A stretch of DNA of 64,000 bases from Anaeramoeba flamelloides (GCA_027625915.1 JANTQA010000021.1:2542001-2606000), one strand, 5' to 3'; shown: positions 32,501-44,165, numbered from the stretch's first letter. The notes: generated from the sequence alone by a model not told the origin. Program-made: numbers and translations.

Positions 32501-35500
32501 GAAAAAAATTTTCAGATAAAACATAATAGACTATGTAATTGAAAAAAAGAAATTAAAATAAAAAACAGAAAAGATAAAATAATGATAAAAATATTTTGTT
32601 AAAATCAATCTTATTTCCAAACTGAATGAAATTGTAGTACTTTTGTTCTTTAAATTATTTTAACTGTTTATAAAATTTTGGAATTTAGTTTAAAATACAA
32701 TGAAATAAAGGTGCGTTTTTTGCTAATAGATTATTTTTTTTTTTGAATTTTTTTTTCTCTACTTTTTAAAACCAACCCGACTCATTAAATTAGAAATACT
32801 GTTAATGTATTAATTTTTTTTCTGATAAGATTTATTTTGAAATCTTTGAATGAAAAAAATCCCTTAAGGAACCAAAATTTAAATTAATTTGCCAGATTTT
32901 ATTATTTTTTATATGATAAAATTTAATGATCAATTAAAAAAATTTCCCTAAAATTATTTAAGGGACTAATCTTTATTAAATTTTTTTGCCTAAATTTAAT
33001 AGAGATTGAGAATTTTCTTTGCCAATTACTTCGATTTGAAAAACTATTTATTTTTTAATATTAAATATATTTCTAGATAAGGAATACTTATTTAGAAATT
33101 AGTCAAAAAAAAAAAAAAATAGAGACTAGTACCTTAACATATTTTAAACTTTAAAAAAAAATGTTTACATAACTTTTATTTGTGTGTCGTAAAATTGTTT
33201 TTTTTTTTTTAGACTTGTTGTTTCCATCTTCGTGATCTTATTATTTGAATAGTTTATTTGTTTTTTTTTTTTTTCATTTCAATGCTCTCCATCCTTCAAA
33301 TGGTTTTGAATATTTATTTTATTTTTTTTTTTTAATAAATTCTTTATTTAATCACATTTATAAAGAATCTCTTCAAAATTGTTATTTTTTTTTTTATTAC
33401 TTATTAACAAAATTTGTTGAATTAATTTTTTTATTTATTTTTAATTCTAATTTTATTTTATTTTTTTTTTTTTTTCTCATTTATTAATAGATATACAGAA
33501 TTCCATTAATGAAATATTTTCAAAAAATGAATTTATCTTAAATCAAATTTCCGAATTAGAAAAATTATACCAACTTGATCAACAAATCAAAGGAGAGGTT
33601 ATAATTAATTTAGTGTCACCAAATCGAAAAGTAGAATTGGAATTAAAAGTGAAAAAAGTGAAGAATTTAAGTACAAATATGGAATCAAATAATGATCACA
33701 ATCTTTTCATTTTAACCGATTTATTTTTAATCACAAAATTTGAACAAAAAACAAAATCATTTCAATATTTATATGTGATTCCTTTAGGATCAATTTCTAT
33801 TGAAAAAATTACCGAACATCATATACAAATAATGGCAAATCAATATTCATTAAAAATTCAATTTAGTTCAACACAAGATGTAAAACGAACAGCAGAAATT
33901 ATTAAATCTGTTTCAAGTCTTGCTTCATTAAACATTGGCGAAACGTAAATATTTATTTAATATTTATATATAATTATAAATTAAAATATTCTAAAAAATT
34001 ATAATTTTGTAAAAAAATGAGCAAAAGATAAAATATTTATAAAATTAATATTCTATAAATATATACAAACAGAAATATACATATACATGTGATAACCAAA
34101 ATTCATTAATTAGTGGATAGACTTTCAAATATTTTGAAAATACTGAATAGTAAATATTGTTGACACAAGAAATTAATTTTGAAACATTACAGAAATCACA
34201 TTTTAAATTAATATTAGTATAATATATTTATTTCTTTGCAATTAAAGAAATTGTAAATGTTATTTTGCCCTAAATGAAAATTATTTACATTAGAAATACA
34301 CTATTTCCCAGTAAACGGGGCTTGGTTGGCATGGACGAGTTGCATTTGTTTAAAGGGTTTGTATAGATATTAGAAAAAAAAATTAATTTTGAGAAATTTC
34401 AAAATTGAATTCATTTTTATGGTTTTTTTTTTTATTTTTCAAATTTTTTTTAGACAAGTTGGAATTGCAAATTTTTTTTTATTGAAAGATCTATGGCCAC
34501 TAAGTAAAAAATGTGTTATTTAATATTATTGAAACTGTGAAAATGATCGTAGAGAAAATCATCTTGATTTTGAAGAAATAACATTTAATAAAAAACATTA
34601 TTTTTTGTTTTTTATCAAATTTAACCAAAATTTTTTACATTTTTAAAAAACTTTAAAAGAACTAAATAATTTTTTAAAATATAATTCAAATTTAATAAAA
34701 AAATTTTTTTTATGAAAAAGTACTACAAGGTGAGAGAAAAAGATTATAATAAAAAATAAAAAAATTCTTTTTATCATTTTTTTTAGTAATTAGGCTATAA
34801 TTTCAAGAATAACAAATCAAATTACTTGAATTATGTATTTTAAGAAAATTTTTTTTTTTTTTGGTAATGTAAGAGAAATTTTTATTTTATATAAAAATAT
34901 AAAAGAAAAAAATATATCTAGAATTCACAATCATGAAAAAGTTTTTTCAAAAAAAAATTAAATTTTTGCTAAATTTCGCTTTTTGATAACTTCACTTATA
35001 ATAAGCACTATTGGTTAATCAAAGATCTTGGATCAAAAATTATTTTTCAAGATATTTAACAATTAAAGTTGGAAAATCAACAATTTCTAAGGTTCAAGAA
35101 AGATTTTTATGAAATTTAATATTAAACAATTTGAATACTTTTTTTTTTCACAGATAAGAGCTTATTTTCTTATAATATATTTTTAAAGTATTTTAAATCT
35201 GATAAATATCTTTCAAATAGGGAATCAATTAATTGGACTATTAAAGAATTATTTGTTCTTTTACATTGGAAAAAATATTTTTTTTTTTTGATTTTTTCAG
35301 TGAAGTTTTTTTTTATTTTTGAAATAAACAGAAAATTTATTTAAAATACATGTTTATTCCAAAAAGTAAAAAAAAAACATAGAACAATTTCGTTAGGTTT
35401 TTCAGAATTTAAAAGAATGGGGTTAAATTATAGATTTTACTCAATTCTTTTGAATTCTGGAAAATTGTAGTTAGCTTTTCTTGAGTTTTCTGTTTATTTG

Positions 35501-37059
35501 AAAAATCAATAGATTTTCTTTAGGTTTTTTTTACTTTTTGAAATAAACCGAAAATTTTAATAAATTTTCTGTGTATTTCAAAAAGTAAAAAAAACCTAGA
35601 ACACTTCATAAATAAAATAGAAAACCTCAAAAAAAAACCAGAACACTTAACAGATAAAACAGAAAACCTCAAGAAAAGATAGGCACTCTACGGACACTTG
35701 ACGGATATTTTTTTTTGAGTTTTCTGTTTATTTGTAAAATCAATAGATTTCCGTTAAGTTTTTTGTACTTATTGGAATGAAAAGAAAATTTATGAATTTT
35801 TCTTTTTGTTTAAAAAATTAAAAAAAACTGCAGTTAGCTTTTCCAGAATTCAAAAGAATTGAGTAAAATCTTTGATTTTTCTCCATTCTTCTGAACCCTG
35901 GAAAAGCTAGACACTAAAAGGCACTTGACGATACTTGAAAGATACTTTAGTTAGGTTTTTTTTAATTTTTGAAATAAACCGAAAATTAAAAAAAAATTCA
36001 GTTTATTTCAAAAATTAAAAAAAAAGCGCCTTTAGTTTTTCAGAATTTAAAAGAATAGAGTAAATTTAAGAATTTTACTTTATTATTTTGAATTCTGGGA
36101 AACCTAATACACATGAATAATTATTCAAAGGAATTTTTTTCATCGGTTTCAGTTTCATTAGATTAGTACAGCATTTTCAAAACTATTCGTTATTATCTAT
36201 CAAATTTAATGTTTCAAAGTTGAATTAAACTAGCATTCACCCTTCAGTTTATTTGAAATTTTTTACCCGAAAAAAACATTTTTTTCTCAACTAGAGACTT
36301 TTAAAAAGGGGTGGTACTATTTGAAATAATAAATACAATGGCCTCAAGAATTTGCAAGTTCTGGAATTTTATATGATATGCTGTGAATAAACTCTATTAT
36401 TAAGTACGAAAGGTTAAAAAAAGTAATTAGTTTTGTCTTAATTAAAATTTTCAATTTTATTTTTTCATACTAGTGTTGTAAACAGAAATTTTTAAGATTT
36501 TTTTTTGTGATTTCAAAATAAATGAATATTGAATTCCTAATGATTTAATGTTTTTAAATAAAAATCATTTTGTATTTAAAATTAATCATTAATTATTTTT
36601 AATAAAAAAATTTATCACCTTTTCGTTTTTGAAAATAATAAAAAAATAAAAAAATATTATAGAACTGGGTTACCAAGGATACATGAATTAGAAAAAAGAA
36701 TATTAGATTTGCAGGATATTCTAACCTATTTACAAACCCAAGTAAAAGAATTACAAGAAACTCCACAATATTTAGAATATGACGAACAATTGCCAAAGGG
36801 TTGGGTAAAAGCACAAAACAATGAAGGGCAGATATATTATTATAATGCCAAAATGCAACAATCGGTTTGGAAATTACAAGATCTTCTTCGGAGTGATTGG
36901 AAAAGAGTCCGTGGTATTGATGATCGAATTTATTATACAAATACAAAAACTGGTGATATTACATGGACTTTCCCTCTAAAGGATAAATATTTAGAAGGTA
37001 AAAAGAAAAAAAGAAAAAAGAAAAAAGTTTATGTGGAAAATGATCAAAATAAAAATTAA
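29538..37059 (+). CDS. RhoGEF with DH, PH and two WW domains, three exons
   Basis: A Dbl-family exchange factor that would activate Rho/Rac-type GTPases at membranes. Exons 29538-30054, 33491-33944 and 36663-37059 encode 455 residues. DH: residues about 5-190 (FVVTQRDNLVQLSRF, IVKPLQSK, FNLIFKSLLEMHSVI, FVILLRYIEKLP, FFLSPLHCFTDFVKVF, VSNIQNSINEIFSKNE). PH: about 195-320 (LFILTDLFLITKF, YLYVIPLGSISIEKI). A short helical linker follows (IHELEKRILDLQDILTYLQT). WW1 lies near 364-395 (LPKGWVKAQ..IYYYN..QSVW) and WW2 near 400-430 (DWKRVRG..IYYTN..GDITWTFP). The tail is basic. Both introns split codons compatibly: A|AT (donor GTGTGA, 3436 bp) and AC|A (donor GTAAAT, 2718 bp). If intron 2 were retained, translation would stop at 33946. 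The start is uncertain: the DH domain begins right at the ATG, so an upstream exon may exist. Confidence 0.75.
30347..30590. repeat. Dispersed ~240 bp repeat (AACAAAATTTTCATTCA family), RhoGEF intron 1
   Basis: Runs from 'taattgcaaaataaaaggatc' through 'caaaattttcatcattc', 'aaatcaccaaagtccacaattct' (quoted in parts) to 'gaatggaaattttgttcaatttattttacaacaaatagta'. Confidence 0.5.
30962..31219. mobile_element. MITE, ACTGGTRTTTGA family, RhoGEF intron 1
   Basis: Left end ACTGGTGTTTGAATAATAAA and right end inverse of 'taataatcaaataccagt'. Inner arms are 'tttttcacttcattttcc' and 'gaaagtgaagggaaattt'. A partial relative lies immediately to the left (about 30815-30960: 'ttcacttcatttccc' and 'gggaaatgaagtaaaaatt'). 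Confidence 0.55.
31644..32226 (+). mobile_element. MITE-like element, GGTATTTCCAAAAAAGTG family, in RhoGEF intron 1
   Basis: About 583 bp. Starts 'aaggtattcccaaaaaagtg' and ends 'aaatttgtcccacttttttt'. Internal blocks 'ttaattgacgatac', 'aaggtgtttatttcaaaata', 'aataacgactttttttgg', 'tttcaattctatttga' and 'atcagataaaatc' are shared in order with 37230-37812. Confidence 0.75.
32395..32700. repeat. Dispersed repeat containing 'ttagatacca', RhoGEF intron 1
   Basis: Shares 'acaataattattgatc', 'ttagataccataaactaatt' and a 'ttttggaatttagttta' tail with 12760-13090. Copies at about 22828-23010 and 45630-45960 are weaker. Confidence 0.4.
32958..33137. mobile_element. MITE, TTAAGGGACTAATC family, copy 1
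   Basis: About 180 bp starting TTAAGGGACTAATC and ending 'gactagtaccttaa'. The inner sequence ('taaatttaatagagatt', 'gataaggaatacttattt', 'agaaattagt') is almost the same as in 40559-40744. Confidence 0.7.
34308..34575 (+). repeat. Solo arm of the CCAGTCAAAGGGG foldback family
   Basis: Begins 'cccagtaaacggggc', then 'tttaaagggtttgtatagat', 'attagaaaaaaaaatt', 'ttgaaagatct' and 'ttattgaaactgtgaaaatg'. This is the order found in the left arm of 6487-7530. No inverted partner was seen nearby. It lies in RhoGEF intron 2. Confidence 0.5.
35385..36115. repeat. CTCTACGGCAC-type modular hairpin repeats, tandem cluster in RhoGEF intron 2
   Basis: Several modules alternate. 'cagaatttaaaagaat...attcttttgaattctgg' hairpins appear at about 35403, 35835 and 36040. 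'gaaataaaccgaaaatt...attttctgtgtatttc' hairpins appear at about 35555 and 35985. Edges carry 'aggcactctacggacacttg' and 'ggcacttgacgatacttg'. This is the largest cluster of the family in the window. Confidence 0.6.
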
Positions 37060-37229
37060 ATCTTTATTATTTTTTGTTATTTTTTTTTTTATTTTACAAT
37101 TAAATTCTCTCTTATTGTATAAGTGAAAAAAGACTATAATATTTTTTTATTTATTTTTCTTTTCATAAATGATAAAGAAACCCATTTTTTAAATATACAA
37201 ACATTTTTATTCAAGTTATTAATCATATA

Positions 37230-37812
37230 TAAGGTATTTCCAAAAAAGTGTGGCATTTTTTTTTAATTTTATAAAAAATCATCCTTGCTAGTGGGGATAT
37301 TCGTTAATTGACGATACCAAATAAAGTTTAATATTAATACTGATTGAATCAATGACTAAGGTGTTTATTTCAAAATATTTTTGTAATATTTCCAAAAAAT
37401 AAAGAAAAAAATAACGACTTTTTTTGGTTAAAACAATGTACGGCCAATTTCAATAAAAAACTGGAAATTTAGAAAGGGTACAAATGGTTTTTGAAACAAT
37501 CAAATACATTTATATGTTTTCAATTCTATTTGAAAATTGTGTCGATATTAAACAAGTTAGGAAAACGATTTTTTGACTCAATCAGAAATTAATAAACACA
37601 AATTTTCACCATTAAAAAATATCAGATAAAATCTAGACCAGAAAATTTAAAATCTTTTATTTATGAAATGTCATACTAAAAAACTAATTGAATTGCTATC
37701 CAGAATCAATGAATAATTAATAATTATTTAGTATATCTAAATAATTTTCTGAGAATGAGTTGGTATACAGATATTATAAAATAAATTTGTCCCCACTTTT
37801 TTGTAGATAGTT
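37230..37812 (+). mobile_element. MITE-like element, GGTATTTCCAAAAAAGTG family, copy near 37.5 kb
   Basis: Starts 'aaggtatttccaaaaaagtg' and ends 'tgtccccacttttttgtagat', i.e. an inverted CAAAAAAGTGGGG-type terminus, with TATATA on both flanks. Best-preserved member of the family and the reference for the others. TA flanks would suit a Tc1/mariner-type origin (inference). Confidence 0.75.
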
Positions 37813-38355
37813 TATATATACATATATCATAGTTATTACAAGTTTTGGTTTTAAAAACACAAAAGATTTATAAAATCGCATTTTTCCATTTTATTTATAT
37901 TTATTTGGTTTCATCCGTTGTTTCATTTTTTGTTTTTTGGGAAAGTCCTTGATTTTCTTGAAATCATATTTTCAGTATCTAAGATTTGAAAAAACACAAA
38001 CAAAAAAACTTTAAAAAAAGGGAAAAAAGCAATTACATGCAGTAGGAAGTTATTGTCTTAAAATCCTTCCCAAATAATGGGAAACTGATATTTATCTTTT
38101 AAGTGGGGGGGGGGTGTATTTAAAAAACATGAAAATAATTTTATTTTTTATTTTGAAATCATGAAAACGTAACAAAGTGGGTTTTCGATTTAAAACTCTT
38201 GCAAATTGTAAACTCTTTAAATATTGAGAAAAAGAATAAATTTTTTTTAAAAAAATTGCTAATTGGTGAAGAAAAGTGGTCTAAATTTAACTTTTTTACT
38301 AATTCCAAATTAGATCAGCTCAAAAAAGTTTTTTTTTTTTTTTGATTACATATAT

Positions 38356-38895
38356 CCCTTTGTGTCCCGGATTTGCCCAACTTTCATCAAGTTTGAAATC
38401 AAAGATTTAAAAGGATATTGATGTACTTATATATTTATTTTCTTATCTGTCTTTAATCCAGATTTGTATTATAATAAAAATACCAAATTGTTCAAAGATA
38501 AAATAGTTATCTTATGTATTGTTTTTTTGTTTTTGGGAAAACAAATTAAAATTATTCATTTTTAAATACTCTTTTAAAGATTTTTATTTTTTTTTTTTTT
38601 AATTTTTTAAATAAGAAATTTTATAACAATAATAGTAACCTAAACTCGATACATTGGTTTATTAATAATTATTATCATATAACGTTGTTACTTTTATAAT
38701 AAAAAAAAATTTATAATAAATATATTACTGAAAAAAATTCATTTTTTTTTTATTTCAGTTAAATGTTTAATAAATATTAAATCAAGAGAAAAATTAAATT
38801 CATTTCTTTTGGTAAAAATTAAAATTTTAATAAGTATAATTTTCTAAAAATTTTATTTAAACAAGATATAATACTTGAACAAACAAAAATAAAAG

Positions 38896-38937
<42 letters not shown>

Positions 38938-39868
38938 CTTCCAGTTATTACCTTAAAATTAAACAAATAAAAACTAATTTAATAGATAAAGTAATCAGAA
39001 CTAAATCTAAAGATAAAAAATAACATTTAAATATTATTCAAAGAAATAAAATAATCTTCGAAATCAAATTTTTTTTTGAATTTTGTTTTTAGTAATAATT
39101 TGAATAATATTTTTGTAAATTTTCATTTTTTCAATTTAACTTATTCCAGATATTGGAAAATACTTTTTGATCTACGTGTCACTATTCTATAATATTGTTT
39201 ATTTTATATCTCAATTTTAAAAACTCAAAAATTAAAATATAGTAAAAATTAAAATAAAAAATCAATTATTAATATGACACAAACTATTGGTAATAATTTA
39301 CTTTCAAAAAAATTCTTGTTGAAAACATTTCACAATTTTACAAAGAAAAATCGTATTTTGTTTTAAATTTAATTTAAATTTTTTTTTTTTTTTTAAATTA
39401 TTTAGAATCAAATATATATATATATATTGATATTGGATATTATTAATAGATGAAATAAATTTACGGTGTGGTGTTAAAATATCTTTTTCAATGAATAAAT
39501 TATTTAATAAAGTATTTTAGGCAATATTTGGGTACAAAGGGGCCAAAAAAAATTTCCAGTAAAGTTTGGTGTGTTTTAATCATTAAAACTAAGATTTTTT
39601 TGATGTGTAGACATATTTTTTATAAAAAAAATTTTTAACAAAATTTGATCGAAAAATAATAAAATCACAAGAAGCAAAAAAAGATTTCAAATATTGAAAA
39701 ACTTTTTTAAAATTTATTTTTTTATTGTAGGTTTCTAGACAATTTTTAATTATAAATTTATTTTTCAAAGATAATTTTTTATCAGTTCTAAATCTTATTC
39801 TCCTTTGATAACCTTTCAAATTAAAGATTTTGTTTGAAAGGTAATTCGTATATTCGAGGTGATAGGGG
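38356..39868. mobile_element. Large TIR element, copy 2 (no LINE)
   Basis: Starts CCCTTTGTGTCCCGGATTTG. The internal end 'ggcaatatttgggtacaaagg' lies at about 39519-39540, and the outer end 'gaggtgataggg' is reached at 39868. It follows copy 1 (2574-5326) in order along its length. At the site where copy 1 carries the LINE, this copy reads 'ttaacaaaatttgatcg' uninterrupted. Contains a long (TA)n tract. The minus-strand frame at 39589-39900 is not considered a gene. Confidence 0.75.
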
Positions 39869-40340
39869 ATATATGTGTTAGCGCTACGGTTATTAATCAA
39901 AAAAAAAAAAAAAAACTAGCTCAAATTTTACAAGGTATTAAATTTTAGAAATTTTTTTATTAATAATATCACTTTTGAAATTAAGAATAGTTTTTCTTTT
40001 TTTTTATGGGGCTTTAATCGGCTTTTTCATGTTCATCTGTAATGATCAAAAAGGAAGAATAATCTAATTACTGTTTGAATTATAACTGGGTTAAGAATAA
40101 GAAATTTTGTAAATTTTCCAAAATAGAAAGAAAACGGAAACTTGATAAAATCTTAAAATCACATTACTAATTGATTTTTTAAACATCTTTCATTTAATAT
40201 CAAATCATCAAATAATTTGAGAACTTGAAATTGAAGTTTCATATATTGATTCGGAAGAAAAGTAAACTCATGAAGGATTGAATAGAAAAACAAATAAATT
40301 ATATTTGTTTTGAAGATGAACTATTGTCAAATAAATATCA

Positions 40341-40541
40341 ATACAGCCAGTTTAACTTTTTAGATAAAAACTATGAACAAAATTTAAGGCACAAAAATAT
40401 TTCAAATTAAAGCACATTATTTGTAATATCTTCTTATACAAAATATTTTACTTGAATTTGAATTGTGTGTATTAATTTGAGATTTTTCGTGTGCCTTAAA
40501 TTCTGTTCAAATTTTGTCTCTTAGAAGTGGAACTGACTGTG
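40341..40541. mobile_element. MITE, CAGTCAGTTCCA family, copy 3
   Basis: Bounded by 'acagccagttt' and 'ggaactgactgt'. Inner blocks are 'aatttaaggcacaaa' and 'gtgccttaaatt', and 'aatttgagatttttcgtgt'. It lies 18 bp from the next MITE. Confidence 0.65.
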
Positions 40542-40558
40542 TAAAAGTTGAATCTTTA

Positions 40559-40744
40559 TTAAAGGGACTAATCTCGATTAAATTTTTTTACCTAAATTTA
40601 ATAGAGATTTAGAATTTTTTTTGCCAATTACATCATTTGAAACCCCTATTTATTTTTTAATATTAAATATATTTTTAGATAAGGAATACTTATTTAGAAA
40701 TTAGTACATAAAAAAAAAAATAATAATCAGGACTAGTCCCTTAA
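40559..40744. mobile_element. MITE, TTAAGGGACTAATC family, copy 2
   Basis: Runs from 'aaagggactaatctcgatta' to 'aggactagtcccttaa'. About 186 bp, nearly identical in the middle to 32958-33137. The isolated right end at 19216-19230 belongs to the same family. Confidence 0.7.
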
Positions 40745-40942
40745 AAAAAAAAAGTATAGTAATCAAAAAAAATGCTTATCCAAATGACTATAATCCCTAT
40801 TTCCAATAATTTTCCGTGCCTTTTTTTTTTCTTTTGGTTTTAATATAACTTTTAATTCACTAACCAATGGTAGACCTATGTTCGAATCAATTTTTAAAGT
40901 AAACTCCTTGATATTTTTAGTAAAATTTGAAAGGTTTAATGA

Positions 40943-41174
40943 TACTGATAAATTCCAATAAATATTTGAAAATTTTCATTTGAATTTCCCTTTTACCAAT
41001 TTTTTACACAAGCTTTGAAGAAAGTGTTTTATTCTTTTATATGTTAAAAAACTATATAAAATTGTCCTTCTCAAAAATTTCTTTCTCTTGAGTTGTTTTA
41101 AAAGTTGAGATATCAGATTACAAAATGGGAAATTGAACTAAAAATTTTATTGAATATCTTTGAATTTATCAGTA
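40943..41174. mobile_element. MITE, ACTGATAAATT family, copy 2
   Basis: ACTGATAAATTCCAATAAAT at the left, AATTTATCAGT at the right, with a 'gggaaattgaactaaaaatttt' block (quoted in part) shared with the copy at 61998. Confidence 0.7.
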
Positions 41175-41888
41175 TTTGTTTCATAATTTTTTGTAATACC
41201 CTCATTTTTTTGGAAAATTTTTGTTTTTTGATGATAAAATTATCTCAAAAATTTACTCAATTTTTTTAGACAAATTTTGCAATTTGATACTTGATTTTGA
41301 GAATTTCTTTTTAAAAAATCGAACTTTAAGAAAATAATACCATACTAAATGAGGGTTTATTGTTGGTTTCTTTGATGGTATGGTGCATAGGTCTTCTATA
41401 ACAAAAAGACACAATATGCTTTATTTTTAAACACTGATCAAACTTTTCTTCATGTATTATTTTAACAACTGTGTGTTTAGTATTTTAGAAGGCTACAATA
41501 TTAATTGGCAAAAGAAGCCAAAAATGAGCAATAAGAAGTATCACATCGGATAATATATATACATTGATAATAGAGTCAAAAAAGTGAAAATTTTTACAAT
41601 CCACATAAAATTTTAAAAAATTGAGAAAATCTAAAACAAATTTCTTTGCAAATTTAAAATTTATTGAAAACTGCAGTAGAGTTTATTTTCAAAATGTATT
41701 TGAATTTAGGTCTATACTCTTGGGTATTGCATTAAAAGTTATATTAAAACCAAAAGAAAAAAAAAGTAAGGACTTTTCTTTTTAAACCAGAGATAGATGT
41801 TCTTTGAACAAAGATATTTTTGACCACTTTGAATAATACTTGCTTTAGAATGAAAATGATTCAGTTTTTGGGAAATAGTTCGTGGGTA

Positions 41889-42119
41889 ACTGATAAATTC
41901 ACAAAAATGCTTTTAAACTTTTAGGTTTACTTTTCGTTTTGAGAAAAATGTTCTTCTGAACTATGTATCAAGAATTTTATTGTTGTAAAAACAAAGAAAA
42001 CTTGTACACTAATAAGCTAGAATGCTGTTGGAAAAAATTTTTAAGCAAATTGGTTGGCAAGATAAAAAATGGGAAATTTAACCAAAAAGTTTTCAAGCTT
42101 TTTTTTTGAATTTATCAGT
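41889..42119. mobile_element. MITE, ACTGATAAATT family, copy 3
   Basis: ACTGATAAATTCACAAAAAT at the left, GAATTTATCAGT at the right, and 'gggaaatttaaccaaaaagt' near the right end as in its relatives. Confidence 0.65.
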
Positions 42120-43301
42120 AGAGCAAAGAATTTGATCAGGCAAAATTTAAACAACTATTATTAAATTTAATAGTCTTCGAGATTTCAAATGATAGAGGAG
42201 TATAAACCCACAATGTTTTGACCCAAATGTTTTTTGTAGTGAGCTTTTTTTCGATTATCCTGTATTTATTGTAAAAATAGAAAGTTCTGAAGATCTTAGT
42301 CACCGAGGTACTTTAAAAAATTCAATTGCTTTAATAAAACGTTTAAAGGGATTAATTTCGTTTTGCACTATTAGTTGCATTTGGTTCTAAAAGGTAAAAA
42401 ATAATTACTTTTCAATCGCAAAATAATTTTTTCTTAAAAGCGATCTTGTCGATATATGTGTGATTAAAAATATTACTAACTAGTTTGTTGAAATTTGGGA
42501 CAAACGTGTAACTTGATTTTTGTTTACAATACTTTATAGTTTGAAAATAATTTGGATTTGTGCAATAGTTTATTTGGTTTTCTTTAAATTTAAAACAGTT
42601 CTCATAGAATAGAGAGAGAACTCTGAACATTTTAATAACGAAAAAACAGTCATTTTTTTGACATTGAAATTAGATAAGAACAAATAGAGATAATTTAACT
42701 TTAACTCCAACATTTCTTATAATTTTGACCTTCAGTTTTTCTCAAAAAGCAAAACACTTTTTAATCTGAAATATTAAACCAAGGTGTATAATCCAAGAAG
42801 AGGTGGTGTTTGATTTTCAAAGCAACTCTGTAGAATATTTTTGACAAATAACGTAGTTCTTTTTTTTGCTCTTTTTCCCAAAATGCGATTTGAAAAATCA
42901 TACTATAGTTGGCCAAGAATTAACAATTGACTTTTTTGGTTAATTATTTGGAGAATTTCTCTTTAAATTTTTAACAAATAATTTTTATGTAAAAAGAAAC
43001 AAATCCTTTTTTTACCTAGTAAAATACTCTCAACTCAATTTTTTTTATATTTGAGTGGATTCTGTACACACTGTAAATCAAAAGAAATCGTTCGTCAACA
43101 ACAGACTTTTACATCTCCTATATTTTGGTTTAATTCAAATTTAAAAGACCAAAAGTTGGATAACCAAATGAAATTTTCTTTTTCCTTTCCAACAAACCAT
43201 TTTTTCAAGCAACTATAATTTCACAAAATGCAAAAATTCAAAAGTTGGATCTTTTTTCAGAATTAATTTCATTTTTTTTTGTTTGTTTTTTTTACTTTCA
43301 A

Positions 43302-44165
43302 ATGGATTTGTATAATTCAGTTAATGGACCTGTTCGGAAAAAAAAGTGCATTTCATCTGGTTCTTCAAAGTAATTCTTCAATTTGGAGACTTTTTTTTCT
43401 TTTTGTCGCTTTCTAAAGCTGAATTAAACAACCAAATTTCTTTTTTTTTTTTAATTTCCTTTCTTTCTTCTTGAAAACCAACCAACTGCTTGGAAAACAA
43501 AAACAAAAAAACCATTTATTTTCAACTCAAAAAAACAAACCAAACTTCAAAGTAAATTTGGATCTCCTAGCGATTTTCAAGATTTAGAAACAATTCAAAA
43601 CTTATTACCTCTCAACCATTTTTCAAACCCACAAAAAGAGTGCTCAACAAACTTGGAACCTCTTAAGTTGGACATTGATTTTCTTGTTCAACAAGCAGAA
43701 GGAATTTATGAATCAAACCGATCAAAAATGTTTTCCCAGTTTGAGTATTCGCCACCAGAACTGTCAACACAAATGAATCAGAACATAACCAAACAGAAAC
43801 ACCAATCAAAAGAGAATGTTAATTCAAATGGAAGTGAAGAAGAAAATGAACCAAAGAGGCTAACACAAAAAGAAAGTGGAAATGAGTCACAAACAAAAAG
43901 AAAAAAACACAGTTTTGAATCCGATCTATTAATCCTTGAAAAAGATGAGATACTTGAAAATAGACAAGGGATCGATTTTGAAACAAACTCCAATTCGAAT
44001 TTGAATTCCAATTATCTTTCCTGTAATAAAGGACAATCACTTCCATTTTCGCCACCAGTTAGAACAAAAAATCCAATAATGTATGATGAAAATTTTGATC
44101 CTGTGATTGAGTTAGGCATTCTGGGGAATTTAAATCAAAAAAAATCTAATTTTCAATATTTTTAG
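43302..44165 (+). CDS. Unrecognised low-complexity protein, two exons
   Basis: Exon 1 (43302-43369) reads MDLYNSVNGPVRKKKCISSG and ends in two codon bases (AA). After a 201 bp intron (GTAATT...CCTAG), exon 2 (43571-44165) completes the codon as AAC and runs to TAG, giving 220 residues. Visible pieces are DFQDLETIQNLLPLNHF, LDIDFLVQQAEGIYESN, an acidic/Gln/Asn-rich middle, a basic KRKKH cluster that could serve in nuclear import, two SPP motifs (YSPPEL and PFSPPVR) and a C-terminal IMYDENFDPVIELGILGNL. No known domain is recognised. Composition suggests a disordered regulatory protein, but I cannot assign a role. Phase agreement and the more balanced codon mix support a real gene. Confidence 0.55.

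Larger units (their letters stand above)
37060..43301. other. Intergenic region downstream of the RhoGEF, no gene seen
   Basis: 6.2 kb without a recognised gene. It holds a ~583 bp MITE (37230-37812), a G-run (38105-38114), the second large TIR element (38356-39868), a (TA)n tract (about 38886-38934) inside it, and MITEs at 40341-40541, 40559-40744, 40943-41174 and 41889-42119. A minus-strand open frame at 42412-42630 shows no recognisable domain. Confidence 0.7.

Noticed and set aside
33245-33487. Hydrophobic open frame before the PH exon
   Set aside because: Phe/Leu/Ile-rich because it reads a long poly(T) pyrimidine stretch in the intron. No protein-like signal.
36599-36946. Minus-strand frame of 115 codons opposite the WW exon
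   Set aside because: Shadow of the RhoGEF exon 3 (36663-37059), which has clear WW domains on the plus strand.
39589-39900. Minus-strand frame of 103 codons
   Set aside because: Lies in the right part of TIR element copy 2. The equivalent part of copy 1 is not open, and no domain is seen.
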